Source: Rhodomicrobium lacus
Lineage (GTDB): Bacteria; Pseudomonadota; Alphaproteobacteria; Rhizobiales; Rhodomicrobiaceae
Direction of reading: 5' to 3'
Assembly: GCF_003992725.1 (NCBI RefSeq)
Contig: NZ_RZNF01000012.1
Coordinates: 1,612,501-1,676,500 of the forward strand
DNA length: 64,000 nt
Shown here: positions 52,952 to 62,090 of the stretch, piece by piece
Layout of the letters: each line of letters begins with the position of its first letter
How positions within the stretch are numbered: the first letter of the stretch is position 1
The notes under the pieces: generated by a model
The model's input: only the letters and a program-made list of their open reading frames with translations
What the model was told of the DNA's origin: nothing
Databases searched by the model: none
Position numbers and translations under genes: made by a program

Positions 52952-54391
52952 TCAATAGGCGATGCTGACACGAACGCTGCCGTAGACCGCGTCCTTGTTT
53001 TCCGCGATGCCGCCGCCCGGGTTCCACATATATTGCAGATCCGGCTGGACCGCGAAGCCTGGAGCGATCTGAAACTTGTAGAAGACTTCCGCCACGGCCT
53101 CGAAACTGCGCACACGATAGGACGGGTCTGCATAATCCGCGATATAACGATCCGCGTCGCGGGCGTCGCCCGAGATATGGGCATATGTCTGCGCCGCGCC
53201 GAAGGTGTCTTCCGACCGGCCTGGAACAAAACCTCGGAAGAAGACGCCGCCGTCGATGTAGAAATTCACGATGTTGCGGTCGGACGGCGCACCCGCGACG
53301 CGCGCAAAGACGAAAACACCGTTCTCCGGATCGCTGGCCAGCCGATAAATCTGCTGATCGGCCAGCGCGTAGAAGCCGTAATTTCCCCAAAACCCCCTCG
53401 GCGACACATTGATATCGGCATCGATGAGCGTTCCCGAGTAGACATCCCGGAAATTGTCGAAGTGCTGCCACGCGCCGAATTTCAACACGCCGGGAAGGCT
53501 GAAAAGGGCGGCTGACGCTTCCCCCTTCTCCTTATCCTTCTCTTTCCCCTTCTTGTCGCCGTCTTTTCCGCCGTCCTTCGTTCGCTGATTGTACTTGTAC
53601 TGTATTTCCTCGACGACAAAGGGAGGGTCTTGCAGGCGGAAGTCGGTCCCGTTGCGGTTACAGCGCTGCCCGTCCACGCAGCCGGCGGGATTGCCATTAT
53701 AGATTGCGCCGAGAAAGGTCAGCTTGTCCGTCATATCGAATTTCACGCGCGCGCCGGGCGTGGCTAAAGGATACGAGTTGCCGCCATTCGGCAGGTCGGT
53801 CGCCCAGATGGCGGGCCAGCCGAATGAGGAGTTGATGAACTTGCCGGCGGTTTCGGAGGTCATGAACTCGCTGTCGACTGCGAGTTGCCCCGCGCGCACC
53901 GCAACGCGCTCCCCGAACTTCTGTTCGACCCAAAGCTCAAAAAGGCGGGTGGATGGCAGCGCCTCGATGGAGCTGATGTAATCGAGAGGATAGCCAAGAT
54001 ATTTTTCCAGCCCGGCACCATGGATCTGATAGCCGTTGACGTGGAAGGTGAGCCCTTTCGCACCCCACAGCTTTTCAAGATCCGCGTCGACAAGGATTTC
54101 GAGGCGGCCGAGATAGGTCGTGTTGTCTTCCCTGCCGCCGGAGCTGCTCCAGCCCTCACCGATGTAATTGATGCCGTAAGTGACGCCCTTTTTCGCAAGG
54201 GCCGCGCGAAAGTCCTTGTCCGGTCCTCCGTTGAGGCTGGTTGCAACCGATTGTTCCGGCAGCCCGTCTTTCTCGTCCGCAAGCGCGAAATCGAAGCCAC
54301 CTGGAAATAGCAGCACCGCAGCGGCGAAAAGGGCACCGATCGGCACCTTGAGGCGCACATCCTCGCAGAGGCCTGAAGCCGTGTCGCGCAA
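52952..54391 (-). CDS. OprB-family carbohydrate porin with charged insert
   Basis: A 479-residue outer-membrane porin of the OprB group for sugars. A signal peptide ends near FALADEKDG; strands follow such as GLTFHVNGYQIHG, LRAGQLAVD-type VAVRAGQLAVDSEF, GFYALADQQIYR and a C-terminal strand ending VRVSIAY. Around residues 266-292 sits an insert of almost only Lys, Asp, Glu and Gly (KDGGKDGDKKGKEKDKEKGE) that likely forms a surface loop. The start could also be a GTG 11 codons later. It is downstream of metE on the same strand but separated by a hairpin. Confidence 0.83.
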   Translation of the reverse strand: MRDTASGLCEDVRLKVPIGALFAAAVLLFPGGFDFALADEKDGLPEQSVATSLNGGPDKDFRAALAKKGVTYGINYIGEGWSSSGGREDNTTYLGRLEILVDADLEKLWGAKGLTFHVNGYQIHGAGLEKYLGYPLDYISSIEALPSTRLFELWVEQKFGERVAVRAGQLAVDSEFMTSETAGKFINSSFGWPAIWATDLPNGGNSYPLATPGARVKFDMTDKLTFLGAIYNGNPAGCVDGQRCNRNGTDFRLQDPPFVVEEIQYKYNQRTKDGGKDGDKKGKEKDKEKGEASAALFSLPGVLKFGAWQHFDNFRDVYSGTLIDADINVSPRGFWGNYGFYALADQQIYRLASDPENGVFVFARVAGAPSDRNIVNFYIDGGVFFRGFVPGRSEDTFGAAQTYAHISGDARDADRYIADYADPSYRVRSFEAVAEVFYKFQIAPGFAVQPDLQYMWNPGGGIAENKDAVYGSVRVSIAY

Positions 54392-54717
54392 TTCATCCCC
54401 GCTTCATGGAGTTTCGGCTCTCTCTTCCAACACCACTTTCGACTATTCCTGATTGTGGATACCTACGTTTGCGGCCCATGCGTGTATCTGCTAGCTGAGT
54501 CGAGCGGACGCGGTCAACCGCAGAGCGGCAATAAAACCACAGATTACTTGAAACAATTTTTATCGCTGCTGGCGGAGCTACTTTTGAAATGTTCTAGGAA
54601 CCGTGCCAAATTCAGAAGGCGCGCCACGATGTACTTGATAGTGTGCCAGAGATACGAAAAGTGGGCACCGCTTGGCTTTTGACTGGGCCTTCGAGGCACA
54701 TCAGCCAGCCTTTCAGG
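54392..54717. other. Intergenic region between metE and oprB
   Basis: AT-richer, presumably holding the oprB promoter on the minus strand. No gene is supported. Confidence 0.4.
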
Positions 54718-54746
54718 CGATGGCTCCATCAGAGACGGAGCCATCG
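54718..54746 (-). terminator. Hairpin after metE
   Basis: CGATGGCTCC (54718-54727) and GGAGCCATCG (54737-54746) pair over ten bases, loop of nine. No T-run follows in the minus direction; TTTA follows on the plus side. Confidence 0.5.
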
Positions 54747-54759
54747 TTTATGCCGAGAT

Positions 54760-57090
54760 TTAGGAAGCGGACCGAAGCGCCTTGGCGGCGGCGACCATGT
54801 TTTCGAGCGCCGGGCGCACTTCCTCCCAGCGGCGCGTTTTCAGGCCGCAGTCCGGGTTGACCCAGAGCTGGCGGTCGGACAGCCGCTCGCGTGCGAGCTT
54901 GAGGAGCGCCGTCATTTCAAGCACGCTTGGCACGCGCGGCGAATGGATATCGTAAACGCCGGGCCCGATCTCGTTCGGATATTTGAAGCTTCTGAATGCA
55001 TCCAGCAGTTCCATTTTCGAGCGCGAGGTCTCGATGGAGATCACGTCCGCATCCATGGCCGCGATGGCGTCGATGATGTCGTTGAACTCGGAGTAGCACA
55101 TATGCGTGTGGATCTGCGTTTCGTTGGCGACGCCCGAAGACGCGAGACGGAACGCATTGATCGCCCAGTCGAGATAGGTCTTCCAGTCCGCGCGGCGCAG
55201 CGGCAACCCCTCGCGAAGCGCTGCCTCGTCGATCTGGATCATCGGCGCGCCTGCCTTTTCGAGGTCGGCCACCTCGTCGCGGATCGCGAGTGCGATCTGC
55301 CGGCAGGCGACGCTTCTCGCCACATCGTCGCGCACGAAGGACCAGTTGAGGATCGTGACCGGCCCGGTGAGCATCCCCTTCATCGGGCGGTCGGTCTGCG
55401 ACTGCGCGAAGTGCCACCAGCCGACCGTCATCGGCTCGGGGCGCGATACATCGCCATAGAGGATCGGCGGGCGCACGCAGCGCGAGCCGTAGGACTGCAC
55501 CCAGCCGTTCTTCGTGAACGCGAAGCCGGAGAGCTTCTCGCCGAAATACTGCACCATGTCGTTGCGCTCGAACTCGCCATGCACGAGCACGTCGAGGCCC
55601 ACCTCTTCCTGCCAGCGGATCGTGCGCGCGGTTTCCTCGCGAAGGAACGAGTCGTATTCGGCTTCAGTCAGAGCGCCCTTGGCGTGGGCGGCTCGTGCCT
55701 TGCGGACATCTGCCGTCTGCGGGAAGGAGCCGATGGTTGTCGTCGGGAACAGCGGGAGGCCGAAGCGGCGGCGTTGAACGGCGGCACGCTCGGCATAGGG
55801 CGCGCGACGGAGCGCCATCTGCGGCGTCACGGCTGCGAGCCGCTGCCTTACGGCTGCGTCATGCACCTTGGGCGATGCGCGCCGCGCGGCAAGCGCTGCG
55901 GACGCGGTTTCGAGCGCGGGCGCGACTGCCGCACGGCCTTCCGAGAGCGCGCGGCCGAGCGCGGAAAGCTCTCCCATCTTCTGCACGCCGAAGGCAAGCC
56001 AGCTTTTCACGTCGGCGTCGAGATCGCGTTCAAGCTCCAGATCGACCGGTGCATGCAGGAGCGAGCAGGACGGCGCAAGCTGTATGTGATCGGTGCCGCG
56101 CTTCGCGACCACGGGTTCCAGCCGGTCGAGGATCGCGGCCAGGTCCGCGCGCCAGACGTTGCGGCCGTCGATCACGCCGAGCGACAACACGAGGCCGCGC
56201 GGCGCTTTCGCCAGCACATCGTCGAGTTGCTGCGGAGCGCGTGACAGATCGAGATGCAGCCCCGCCACGGGGAGCGAAAGCGCGGTATCGAGATTATCGC
56301 CGAGCGCGCCGAAATAGGTGGCCAGCATGATCTTGAGGCTCGGCAGCGCATCGGCAAAGCGGCGATAGGTCGTCTTCAGCGCGTCGCGCTCGGCGGCGTC
56401 GAGATCGAGCACGAGGCACGGCTCATCGATCTGCACCCATTCCGCGCCGTTGGCGGCGAGGCGGCGGAGCACGTCGAGATAGACGGGGAGCAGGGCGTCG
56501 AGCAGCGTGAGCGGGTCGAGCGCGGGATCCTTGCTTTTGCCAAGCTTGAGAAACGTCACCGGCCCAAGCAGAACGGGCCGCGTTTCATAGCCGAGATGCT
56601 GCGCCTCGCGATATTCGTCAACGGCCTTCAGCGAGGCCAGCGTGAAGCGTTGCCCCGCTGTGAACTCCGGCACCATGTAATGGTAATTCGTGTCGAACCA
56701 CTTCGTCATCTCCTGCGCGGGCGCGCCGTGGTTCGCGTGCGGGCAACCGCAGGCGCCTTCGCCGTCCGCTCCCTGCGATCCCCGCGCCATGGCGAAATAG
56801 GTGCCGAGGGTGACGCCGCCGGTTTTCCATCCGTAGATTTCAGGAATGGCCCCGACCATCACGCTCGTGTCGAGCACCTGATCGTAGAAGGAGAAGTCGT
56901 TCGACGGAATGACCGTCACGCCCGCTGCCTTCTGTCGCGCCCAATTGTCGGCGCGAAGCCGGGCCGCTGTCTCGCGAAGTTCCTTCTCCCCGATCCTGTG
57001 CGCCCAGTAGGCTTCGAGCGCGGTTTTAAGCTCACGGCGCGGTCCGATGCGCGGCGTGCCGAGCGTTGCGATTTTTATGCTGGAAGACAC
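54760..57090 (-). CDS. metE: Cobalamin-independent methionine synthase
   Basis: A 776-residue zinc enzyme transferring the methyl group of methyltetrahydropteroyl-triglutamate to homocysteine, without B12. Both barrels are present. Zinc ligands are in ETQIHTHMCYSEFND (His and Cys) and VNPDCGLKTR (Cys). TTTIGSFPQTADVR opens the C-terminal barrel. The start is GTG at 57090; the preceding GGGG ribosome site can pair with CCCC 12 bases upstream. A full cobalamin riboswitch lies before it, so expression should be shut when B12 is present and MetH can work. Confidence 0.96.
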   Translation of the reverse strand: MSSSIKIATLGTPRIGPRRELKTALEAYWAHRIGEKELRETAARLRADNWARQKAAGVTVIPSNDFSFYDQVLDTSVMVGAIPEIYGWKTGGVTLGTYFAMARGSQGADGEGACGCPHANHGAPAQEMTKWFDTNYHYMVPEFTAGQRFTLASLKAVDEYREAQHLGYETRPVLLGPVTFLKLGKSKDPALDPLTLLDALLPVYLDVLRRLAANGAEWVQIDEPCLVLDLDAAERDALKTTYRRFADALPSLKIMLATYFGALGDNLDTALSLPVAGLHLDLSRAPQQLDDVLAKAPRGLVLSLGVIDGRNVWRADLAAILDRLEPVVAKRGTDHIQLAPSCSLLHAPVDLELERDLDADVKSWLAFGVQKMGELSALGRALSEGRAAVAPALETASAALAARRASPKVHDAAVRQRLAAVTPQMALRRAPYAERAAVQRRRFGLPLFPTTTIGSFPQTADVRKARAAHAKGALTEAEYDSFLREETARTIRWQEEVGLDVLVHGEFERNDMVQYFGEKLSGFAFTKNGWVQSYGSRCVRPPILYGDVSRPEPMTVGWWHFAQSQTDRPMKGMLTGPVTILNWSFVRDDVARSVACRQIALAIRDEVADLEKAGAPMIQIDEAALREGLPLRRADWKTYLDWAINAFRLASSGVANETQIHTHMCYSEFNDIIDAIAAMDADVISIETSRSKMELLDAFRSFKYPNEIGPGVYDIHSPRVPSVLEMTALLKLARERLSDRQLWVNPDCGLKTRRWEEVRPALENMVAAAKALRSAS

Positions 57091-57199
57091 GTTCTAACCC
57101 CATTGCGTTGGGGCAAGGCTGTGATGGGACGCGCGCGAACGCCGCCAGTCGGCGGGCCGCAACCGCTCCACCGGGACACCCCGCCCGAGGACTTCGATT

Positions 57200-57352
57200 T
57201 CGTCGCGGCAGGTCTCCTGGCTTGCGGGTCGTCGCTTCGGCCCGTCTTCCCGAAGCGATTGCCTCAGTGACATGGGTGGGCCGAAACTCGCCGCTTACAG
57301 TTGCGGGGGCAGCGCCGGACTTGCACCGGCTTCCCTCTTGGCCACGGGCTAT
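57200..57352 (-). promoter_or_regulatory. Cobalamin riboswitch of metE
   Basis: Read on the minus strand it contains the B12-box core (positions 57342 down to 57287), with GCCGGTGCAAGTCCGGCGCTG and CCCCCGCAACTGTAAGCGGC as typical parts, then the closing GCCAGGAGACCTGCC near 57222-57208. Downstream, CCCC (57113-57110) pairs with the GGGG ribosome site (57101-57098), a translational expression platform. It should repress metE with adenosylcobalamin. Confidence 0.95.
57287..57342 (-). repeat. 56-bp inverted-repeat arm, metE riboswitch copy
   Basis: Perfectly identical, on the opposite strand, to 61840-61895. It forms a large inverted repeat around the prp operon. Confidence 0.95.
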
Positions 57353-57444
57353 GCGCTCGCAGACCGCGACGGAAAATGAGTGTGATCGAGATCGGCACCG
57401 TCGTCAATCTCGATATAACGACATCTTTATATGCCGATGTCGAT

Positions 57445-58353
57445 CTATGTTTGCGGCAGCACCGTCCGCACGATGGAGGCGTCGAGCGCCTCGTAGCGGG
57501 CGAGGCCGATGGTGTCGTAAAGCTCGGCGCGAGTCTGCATTTCGGGGAGCATCGCCTCCGTGCTGCCGTCGCGCGCGAGCGTGGCGTAAAGCTTCGCCTG
57601 CGCCTTGTTCGCGACCCGAAGCGACGAGACGGGCCAGATGACCATCGCGTAACCCCACGCCTCGAACTGTGCTGCCGTGAAGTGCGGCGTGCGGCCGAAC
57701 TCGGTCATGTTCGCGAGCAGCGGCACGCCGGGCAGACGCCGCGCGAATTCCTGGAACATGGCCGCGCTCGTCAGCGCCTCGGGGAAGATCGCGTCCGCGC
57801 CCGCCTCGACGTAAAGCCGGGCACGCGCCACGGCCGCGTCGATCCCCTCGCTCGCGGCGGCATCGGTGCGCGCCACGATGACGAGATGGCGGCGCGCCTT
57901 TGCGGCGGCGGCCACCTTCGCGGCCATGTCGCGGGCGTCCGCCAGCTTCTTGTCGTTCAGGTGCCCACATTTCTTCGGCAGAAGCTGATCCTCGATATGC
58001 ACAGCGCCCGCGCCCGCATCCTCGAAGGTGCGAACCATATGCATGACGTTCAGCGCCTCGCCATAGCCCGTGTCGCCATCGACGAGCAGCGGCAGGCCGC
58101 TCGCCCGCGCGATCTGGCGGATGAAGAACGCGACCTCATCCACCGTGATGATGCCGAGATCGGGCAGCCCCATGGACGCGGTCATCGCCGCGCCCGAGAG
58201 ATAGAGCGCATCGAAGCCCGCAGCCTTCGCTTGCAGCGCCGCCATGCCGTTATGCGCGCCGGGGAGTTTCAGGATGCCCCGACGCTCCAGAAGCTCGCGG
58301 AAGCGGAAGCCCGCCGTCTGGTCGGGCAGGTCGAAACCGTTGAGATAAGGCAT
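57445..58353 (-). CDS. prpB: 2-Methylisocitrate lyase
   Basis: A 302-residue enzyme of the isocitrate lyase/PEP mutase family, splitting 2-methylisocitrate to pyruvate and succinate. Catalytic Cys129 is in PKKCGHLND; the Mg-binding region is LLVDGDTGYGEALN and HIEDQ. PGAHNGMAALQAKAAGFDAL opens the barrel. Length fits PrpB. It ends the prpDCB run, 9 bp after prpC. Carboxyphosphonoenolpyruvate or oxaloacetate hydrolase are less likely given the neighbours. Confidence 0.93.
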   Translation of the reverse strand: MPYLNGFDLPDQTAGFRFRELLERRGILKLPGAHNGMAALQAKAAGFDALYLSGAAMTASMGLPDLGIITVDEVAFFIRQIARASGLPLLVDGDTGYGEALNVMHMVRTFEDAGAGAVHIEDQLLPKKCGHLNDKKLADARDMAAKVAAAAKARRHLVIVARTDAAASEGIDAAVARARLYVEAGADAIFPEALTSAAMFQEFARRLPGVPLLANMTEFGRTPHFTAAQFEAWGYAMVIWPVSSLRVANKAQAKLYATLARDGSTEAMLPEMQTRAELYDTIGLARYEALDASIVRTVLPQT

Positions 58354-58362
58354 GTCCGCTCC

Positions 58363-59556
58363 CTACGCCGCACGCGCGGGAGACGGCGCAGGCGTGCGCC
58401 CGCGATCTTCCAGCGGCACGAACGCTACGTTTTCCGGGCCGACATAATTCGCGGACGGGCGGATAATCTTGTTGTCCTGCCGCTGCTCGATGATATGCGC
58501 CGCCCAGCCGCTCGTGCGCGAGATGACGAACAGCGGCGTGAACATCGCGGTCGGAACGCCCATCTGGTGATAGGACACGGCGCTGAACCAGTCGAGGTTC
58601 GGGAACATCTTCTTCGTCTCCGCCATCACGCTTTCGATGCGCGCGGCGATCTCGAACATCTTCGTCGCGCCGACCTCGTGCGACAGGCGGCGGGCGACTT
58701 CCTTGATGACCTTGTTGCGGGGGTCGGCGACCGTATAGACGGGATGGCCGAAGCCGATAACGACCTCTTTAGCCTCGACGCGGCGGCGGATATCGGCTTC
58801 CGCCTCATCGGCTGAATTGTAACGCTTCTGGATCTCGAAGGCCGCCTCGTTCGCGCCGCCATGCTTCGGCCCGCGCAGCGCACCGATCGCGCCCGTCACC
58901 GCGGAATACAGATCCGATCCCGTGCTCGCGATGGAGCGTGCGGTGAAGGTGGACGCGTTGAACTCATGCTCGGCGTAGAGAATCAGCGAGGTGTGCATCG
59001 CGCGGACGTGGCTTTCGCGCGGGCGTTCGCCATGCAGCAGGTGCAGGAAGTGCCCGCCGATGGAATCGTCGTCGGTGTGCACCTCGATGCGGCGGCCATT
59101 ATGCGCGAAGTGATGCCAGTAGAGCAGCATGGAACCCAGCGAAGCCAGGAGCCGGTCGGCCACATCGCGCGCAGCTGGATGGTTGTGGTCGACCGGCTCC
59201 GGCAGCACGCAGCCGAGCGCGGACACGCCCGATCTGAGTACGTCCATGGGATGGGAGGCGGCCGGCAGCGCTTCGAGCGCGACGCGGACCGCCGAAGGAA
59301 GGCCGCGCAGCGCCTTCAGCTTCGTCTTGTAAGCGTGAAGCTCCGTCGGCGTCGGCAGCGCCCCGTGAATGAGGAGATGCGCGATCTCCTCGAATTCGCA
59401 GGTTTCGGCCACGTCGAGAATGTCGTAGCCGCGATAATGGAGGTCGTTGCCGGTGCGGCCCACCGTGCACAGCGCGGTGTTGCCCGCGATGATGCCGGAA
59501 AGCGCGACCGACTTCTTCGGCTTCGGCCCGGCGGCCTTCGTTGCGTCCTGTAGCAT
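58363..59556 (-). CDS. prpC: 2-Methylcitrate synthase
   Basis: A 397-residue citrate-synthase-fold enzyme joining propionyl-CoA and oxaloacetate. The start region [20 protein letters not shown] and [13 protein letters not shown] are characteristic of methylcitrate rather than standard citrate synthases. Active-site segments are [34 protein letters not shown] and [16 protein letters not shown]. The start is ATG at 59556 with GGAGGACAACC before it; an upstream stretch is not translated. It is 11 bp after prpD. Confidence 0.94.
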   Translation of the reverse strand: MLQDATKAAGPKPKKSVALSGIIAGNTALCTVGRTGNDLHYRGYDILDVAETCEFEEIAHLLIHGALPTPTELHAYKTKLKALRGLPSAVRVALEALPAASHPMDVLRSGVSALGCVLPEPVDHNHPAARDVADRLLASLGSMLLYWHHFAHNGRRIEVHTDDDSIGGHFLHLLHGERPRESHVRAMHTSLILYAEHEFNASTFTARSIASTGSDLYSAVTGAIGALRGPKHGGANEAAFEIQKRYNSADEAEADIRRRVEAKEVVIGFGHPVYTVADPRNKVIKEVARRLSHEVGATKMFEIAARIESVMAETKKMFPNLDWFSAVSYHQMGVPTAMFTPLFVISRTSGWAAHIIEQRQDNKIIRPSANYVGPENVAFVPLEDRGRTPAPSPARAA

Positions 59557-59567
59557 GGTTGTCCTCC

Positions 59568-61121
59568 CTAAGCGCCGACGACGGCTGAGCGGCCCGTCTC
59601 GCGCGATGTGCCGTTCCATTCGAAAAGGCCGGTCGCCCGCTCGGCGCCAAGCGCGACGGGATCGACGGTGAAATTCAGCCCCAGAAGCTCTTCGCCGCGC
59701 AGCCGTTCGAGCCGGTCCACCGTTTCGAGAAAGCGCTGTTGCTCGGCGGGGGAGACGATTCCTTCCGAAAGCGTGAGGAACTTCTCGATGTATTGCGGGC
59801 GGGCGAAGGGGCGCGCGCCGAGCGGGTTGGCGTCGGCGATGGCAAGCTCGTCCTCGATCACGTGGCCGTCACGCAGGGTGACGACGACGCGGCCGCCGAA
59901 CGCCTTTTCCTTCGGGTCGCGGCTATGATAGCGGCGCGTCCACTCCGCATCTTCGACGGTCGAAATCTTGTGCCACAGCGCAACGGTTTCGGGCCGCTTC
60001 GCGCGCTCCGGCGCATAGGAATGCACGTGGTGCCAGCCGCCGTCTTCCAGCGCGACCGCGAAGATGTACATGATGGAATGGTCGAGCGTTTCGCGGCTCG
60101 CGTTCGGGTCCATCTTCTGCGGGTCGTTCGCACCCGTGCCGATCACGTAATGGGTGTGATGGCTCGTGTGGATAACGATGTTTTCGATGGCCGCGAGATT
60201 GCCGATCTTTTCGCGCATCCGCCGCGCGAGGTCGATCAGCGCCTGGCTCTGATATTCCGCCGAGTATTCCTTGGTGTAGGTGTCGAGAATGGCGCGCTTC
60301 GGCTCGCCTTTCTCAGGCAACGGCACGGTGTATTCCGCCTTCGGGCCGGAAAGCAGCCATGCGATGAAACCGTCCTCGCCTTCCCATGCGGGCGACGGTG
60401 CGCCTTCGCCGCGCATGGCTCGATCCACCGCCTCGACCGCCATCTTGCCGGCGAAAGCGGGCGCGTAAGCCTTCCAGCTCGAAATCTCGCCCTTGCGCGA
60501 CTGCCGCGTCGTCGTCGTCACATGCAGCGCCTGCTGCACGGCCTGCCAGATCGTCTCCACCGGAAGCCCCAGCGCCGCGCCGATGCCTGCCGCAGCCGAC
60601 GGTCCGAGATGGGCGATATGGTCGATCTTGTGCTCATGCAGGCAAATGCCTTTTACGAGATTGACCTGAATTTCGTAGCCCGCCGCGAGGCCGCGCACGA
60701 GCGCTTCGCCGGAAAGCCCGCAATGCTGGGCGACGGCAAGGATCGGCGGGATGTTGTCGCCCGGATGCGAATAGTCGGCGGCGAGGAACGTATCGTGGAA
60801 GTCGAGTTCACGCACGGCGACGCCATTGGCCCACGCCGCCCATTCGGGCGAGAAGCGGCGATGCGAGGCGATGCCGAACACGCTCGCGCCGGGCTTGAAG
60901 GGATGCGAGAGCGCCTGATTGCGGGCGTTGGCCACCGGGCGGCGTGCGAGCGAAGCGGCGGCAACGGCGGCATTGTCGATGATGCGGTTGCCGATCATCT
61001 CGACCACGGCAGGTTCGACCGCGACCGGGTCGGCGGCGACTTCGGCGATCTTCCAGGCGAGTTGTTCGGCGCGGGGCAAAGGCTCGGCGGATTTGTATGT
61101 GCGAACGGTATGCGACTTCAC
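59568..61121 (-). CDS. prpD: 2-Methylcitrate dehydratase
   Basis: A 517-residue MmgE/PrpD-family enzyme removing water from 2-methylcitrate to give 2-methyl-cis-aconitate (in PrpD organisms it may also rehydrate). Family patterns include [39 protein letters not shown] and [17 protein letters not shown], with [13 protein letters not shown]. Length is standard. The start seems to be GTG at 61121 with AGAGGAA upstream. It is the first prp gene, 49 bp after a thioesterase gene. No AcnD/PrpF or PrpR gene is nearby. Confidence 0.93.
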   Translation of the reverse strand: MKSHTVRTYKSAEPLPRAEQLAWKIAEVAADPVAVEPAVVEMIGNRIIDNAAVAAASLARRPVANARNQALSHPFKPGASVFGIASHRRFSPEWAAWANGVAVRELDFHDTFLAADYSHPGDNIPPILAVAQHCGLSGEALVRGLAAGYEIQVNLVKGICLHEHKIDHIAHLGPSAAAGIGAALGLPVETIWQAVQQALHVTTTTRQSRKGEISSWKAYAPAFAGKMAVEAVDRAMRGEGAPSPAWEGEDGFIAWLLSGPKAEYTVPLPEKGEPKRAILDTYTKEYSAEYQSQALIDLARRMREKIGNLAAIENIVIHTSHHTHYVIGTGANDPQKMDPNASRETLDHSIMYIFAVALEDGGWHHVHSYAPERAKRPETVALWHKISTVEDAEWTRRYHSRDPKEKAFGGRVVVTLRDGHVIEDELAIADANPLGARPFARPQYIEKFLTLSEGIVSPAEQQRFLETVDRLERLRGEELLGLNFTVDPVALGAERATGLFEWNGTSRETGRSAVVGA

Positions 61122-61170
61122 GGGGCAGGTTCCTCTCTTGGCAGCGGCGGCTAGAAAATTGTCTTTGAAA

Positions 61171-61581
61171 TCAGGGGCGAAACGCTGTGGGGCGGCCTGC
61201 TTCGTCGACGGCCACCATCTCGAACGAGCCGCGCACGGCGAGGCGGCGCTCGCCCGAAAGCAGCTTTTCGGCCATCATCGAGACTTCGACGGTCATCGAA
61301 GCGCGGCCTACGCGCACGACGCGGGCGGAAAGTTCGACGAGTTCTCCCACCTTGACGGGCACGTGGAATTCCACCTTGTCGGATGTCGCCATCACCACGG
61401 CGCGGCGCGCGCGCCGCGTGGCCGCGACAAAGGCGGCCTTGCCCATGAGGTTCAGAGCATTGCCGCCGAACAGCGTGCCGTAATGGTTCGCCTGTTCGGG
61501 GAAGACCATCTCCACGAAGATGGTCGCCGCCTCTGTGGCGGCGTCGTCAATCAGGGTTTGCATTCGGGCGCCCGCTTTCAT
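61171..61581 (-). CDS. Acyl-CoA thioesterase (YciA-like hotdog)
   Basis: A hotdog-fold thioesterase of the YciA/acyl-CoA hydrolase type, about 136 residues. The hallmark [20 protein letters not shown] includes the catalytic region; [20 protein letters not shown] forms the main strands. Start is uncertain: ATG at 61581 or 61563, or GTG at 61593, none with a good site. It is upstream of prpD on the same strand, 49 bp apart, so may release CoA from propionyl- or other acyl-CoA when these build up. Confidence 0.83.
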   Translation of the reverse strand: MKAGARMQTLIDDAATEAATIFVEMVFPEQANHYGTLFGGNALNLMGKAAFVAATRRARRAVVMATSDKVEFHVPVKVGELVELSARVVRVGRASMTVEVSMMAEKLLSGERRLAVRGSFEMVAVDEAGRPTAFRP

Positions 61582-61810
61582 TTCGGGCTTCACAATATCC
61601 GCAAGAGAAAGAACGCGGTAAGGACTGAAAATGTGGATGTTTGCGAAGGGCGAGCCGCAAATCTGCGAAAGTTGCGAACGTCGTCTCCTGTGACATGCCG
61701 CAGCCCGGCAAGCTCTTTTTCCTTTCGTCCCCGCTGTTCACATCTTTCCGTGCGCACACCGAATCACTCGTTGCGAGGCGGCGCGACTCAGCACCCTAAA
61801 TATGGGGGTC

Positions 61811-61980
61811 ACGGTCCCCCGATAGCGCAAGATTCGGGAGCCAAGAGGGAAGCCGGTGCAAGTCCGGCGCTGCCCCCGCAACTGTAAGCGGCGAGCCGCC
61901 GTCGATCGCGTCACTGGTGCGAAAGCGCCGGGAAGGCCAGACGGAAGCATTGACCCGCGAGCCAGGAGACCTGCCGCGAC
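61811..61980 (+). promoter_or_regulatory. Cobalamin riboswitch of nrdD
   Basis: It contains GCCGGTGCAAGTCCGGCGCTG, CCCCCGCAACTGTAAGCGGC and the closing GCCAGGAGACCTGCC (61960-61974), a complete cobalamin aptamer. Downstream, CCCCC (62066-62070) can pair with the GGGGG ribosome site (62081-62085). GGGCGGGG (61998-62005) can instead pair with CCCCGCCC (62061-62068), freeing the site. It should repress the B12-independent reductase when B12 is available. Confidence 0.95.
61840..61895 (+). repeat. 56-bp inverted-repeat arm, nrdD riboswitch copy
   Basis: Perfect complement of 57287-57342; see the metE riboswitch copy. Confidence 0.95.
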
Positions 61981-62090
61981 ATCGGAATATCGTCCTCGGG
62001 CGGGGTGCCCGCAGGCCGTGCCGCGACCGGTGAAGCCGGTTTCGTTCGCGCGTCTGTCGGCCCCGCCCCCATGATCCAACGGGGGTTCAC

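Noticed and set aside
54643-57270. Long plus-strand frames opposite metE
   Set aside because: Shadow frames of the GC-rich metE gene, which has intact active-site motifs on the other strand.
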